Shown piece by piece: positions 63,999-64,000 of a stretch of 64,000 bases of DNA (its first letter is position 1; each line of letters opens with the position of its first letter). Position numbers and translations under genes: made by a program. The stretch is from NCBI RefSeq assembly GCF_964340395.1, contig NC_135554.1, positions 12,390,251-12,454,250 of the forward strand, given 5' to 3'. Origin of the DNA: Glandiceps talaboti. Lineage: Eukaryota > Hemichordata > Enteropneusta > Spengelidae. The notes beneath the pieces are model-generated. The model made no database searches and had not been told where the DNA came from. It saw only the letters and a list, made by a program, of their open reading frames with translations.

Positions 63999-64000
63999 GA
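63959..64000. repeat. (GA)n microsatellite at window end
   Basis: GA dinucleotides with a single GCGA interruption, continuing to the last base. The region 63814-63958 before it is intron of the receptor gene. Confidence 0.95.

Overview
This is animal nuclear DNA: AT-rich, intron-bearing genes with GT-AG junctions, many microsatellites and minisatellites, and decayed copies of several eukaryotic transposon families. The protein families point to a marine invertebrate. Roc-COR-Death proteins and giant FN3-like/cadherin-like/EGF receptors are typical of amphioxus, hemichordates, molluscs and similar animals. The sequence alone does not fix the species.

Three loci carry well-supported genes. 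(1) Bases 1-1623 (+) hold the 3' end of a Roco-type gene: the end of a COR-like region and a C-terminal Death domain in three exons, with the 5' part off the window. (2) Bases 37498-42507 (+) hold a second, nearly complete paralogue in the same orientation. Its first exon encodes a P-loop, then about 300 residues of multi-pass membrane sequence, and only then the DxxG motif of the same GTPase. The next ~611 bp (G4 motif and first half of COR) lie in inverted orientation between two 8-bp inverted repeats. The COR end and Death domain follow in normal orientation. (3) Bases 44339-63813 (-) hold the last 36 exons of a giant type I membrane protein. I could join all 36 with consistent splice phases into 2,380 residues: repeated FN3-like modules, a cadherin-like region, EGF, one membrane span and a ~209-residue tail. 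Its 5' end lies beyond 64000.

Between the two Roco loci (about 3.5-37 kb) is a transposon-rich interval. It contains a foldback-like inverted-repeat element with AT-rich minisatellites (3.8-8.0 kb); a TIR-flanked DNA transposon with a broken transposase (8.4-11.2 kb); a P-element/THAP9-like transposase remnant (11.5-12.1 kb); an F-box/LRR fragment (12.6-13.2 kb); a broken SET-domain gene (16-19 kb); a PIF1-like helicase end with a decayed ORF (20-21.6 kb); CR1/L2-like reverse transcriptase fragments (29-30.4 and 33.7 kb); a tRNA-derived SINE (33.0-33.4 kb); and a segmental duplication (27.5-28.9 versus 32.7-36.5 kb) partly enclosed by a ~500-bp inverted repeat.

The strongest candidate for something undescribed is the Roc GTPase split by an integral membrane domain and coupled to COR and Death domains, present in at least two linked copies. 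Its architecture suggests a membrane-embedded GTPase switch feeding a Death-domain pathway; that role is inference. The internal micro-inversion needs to be tested against assembly error.
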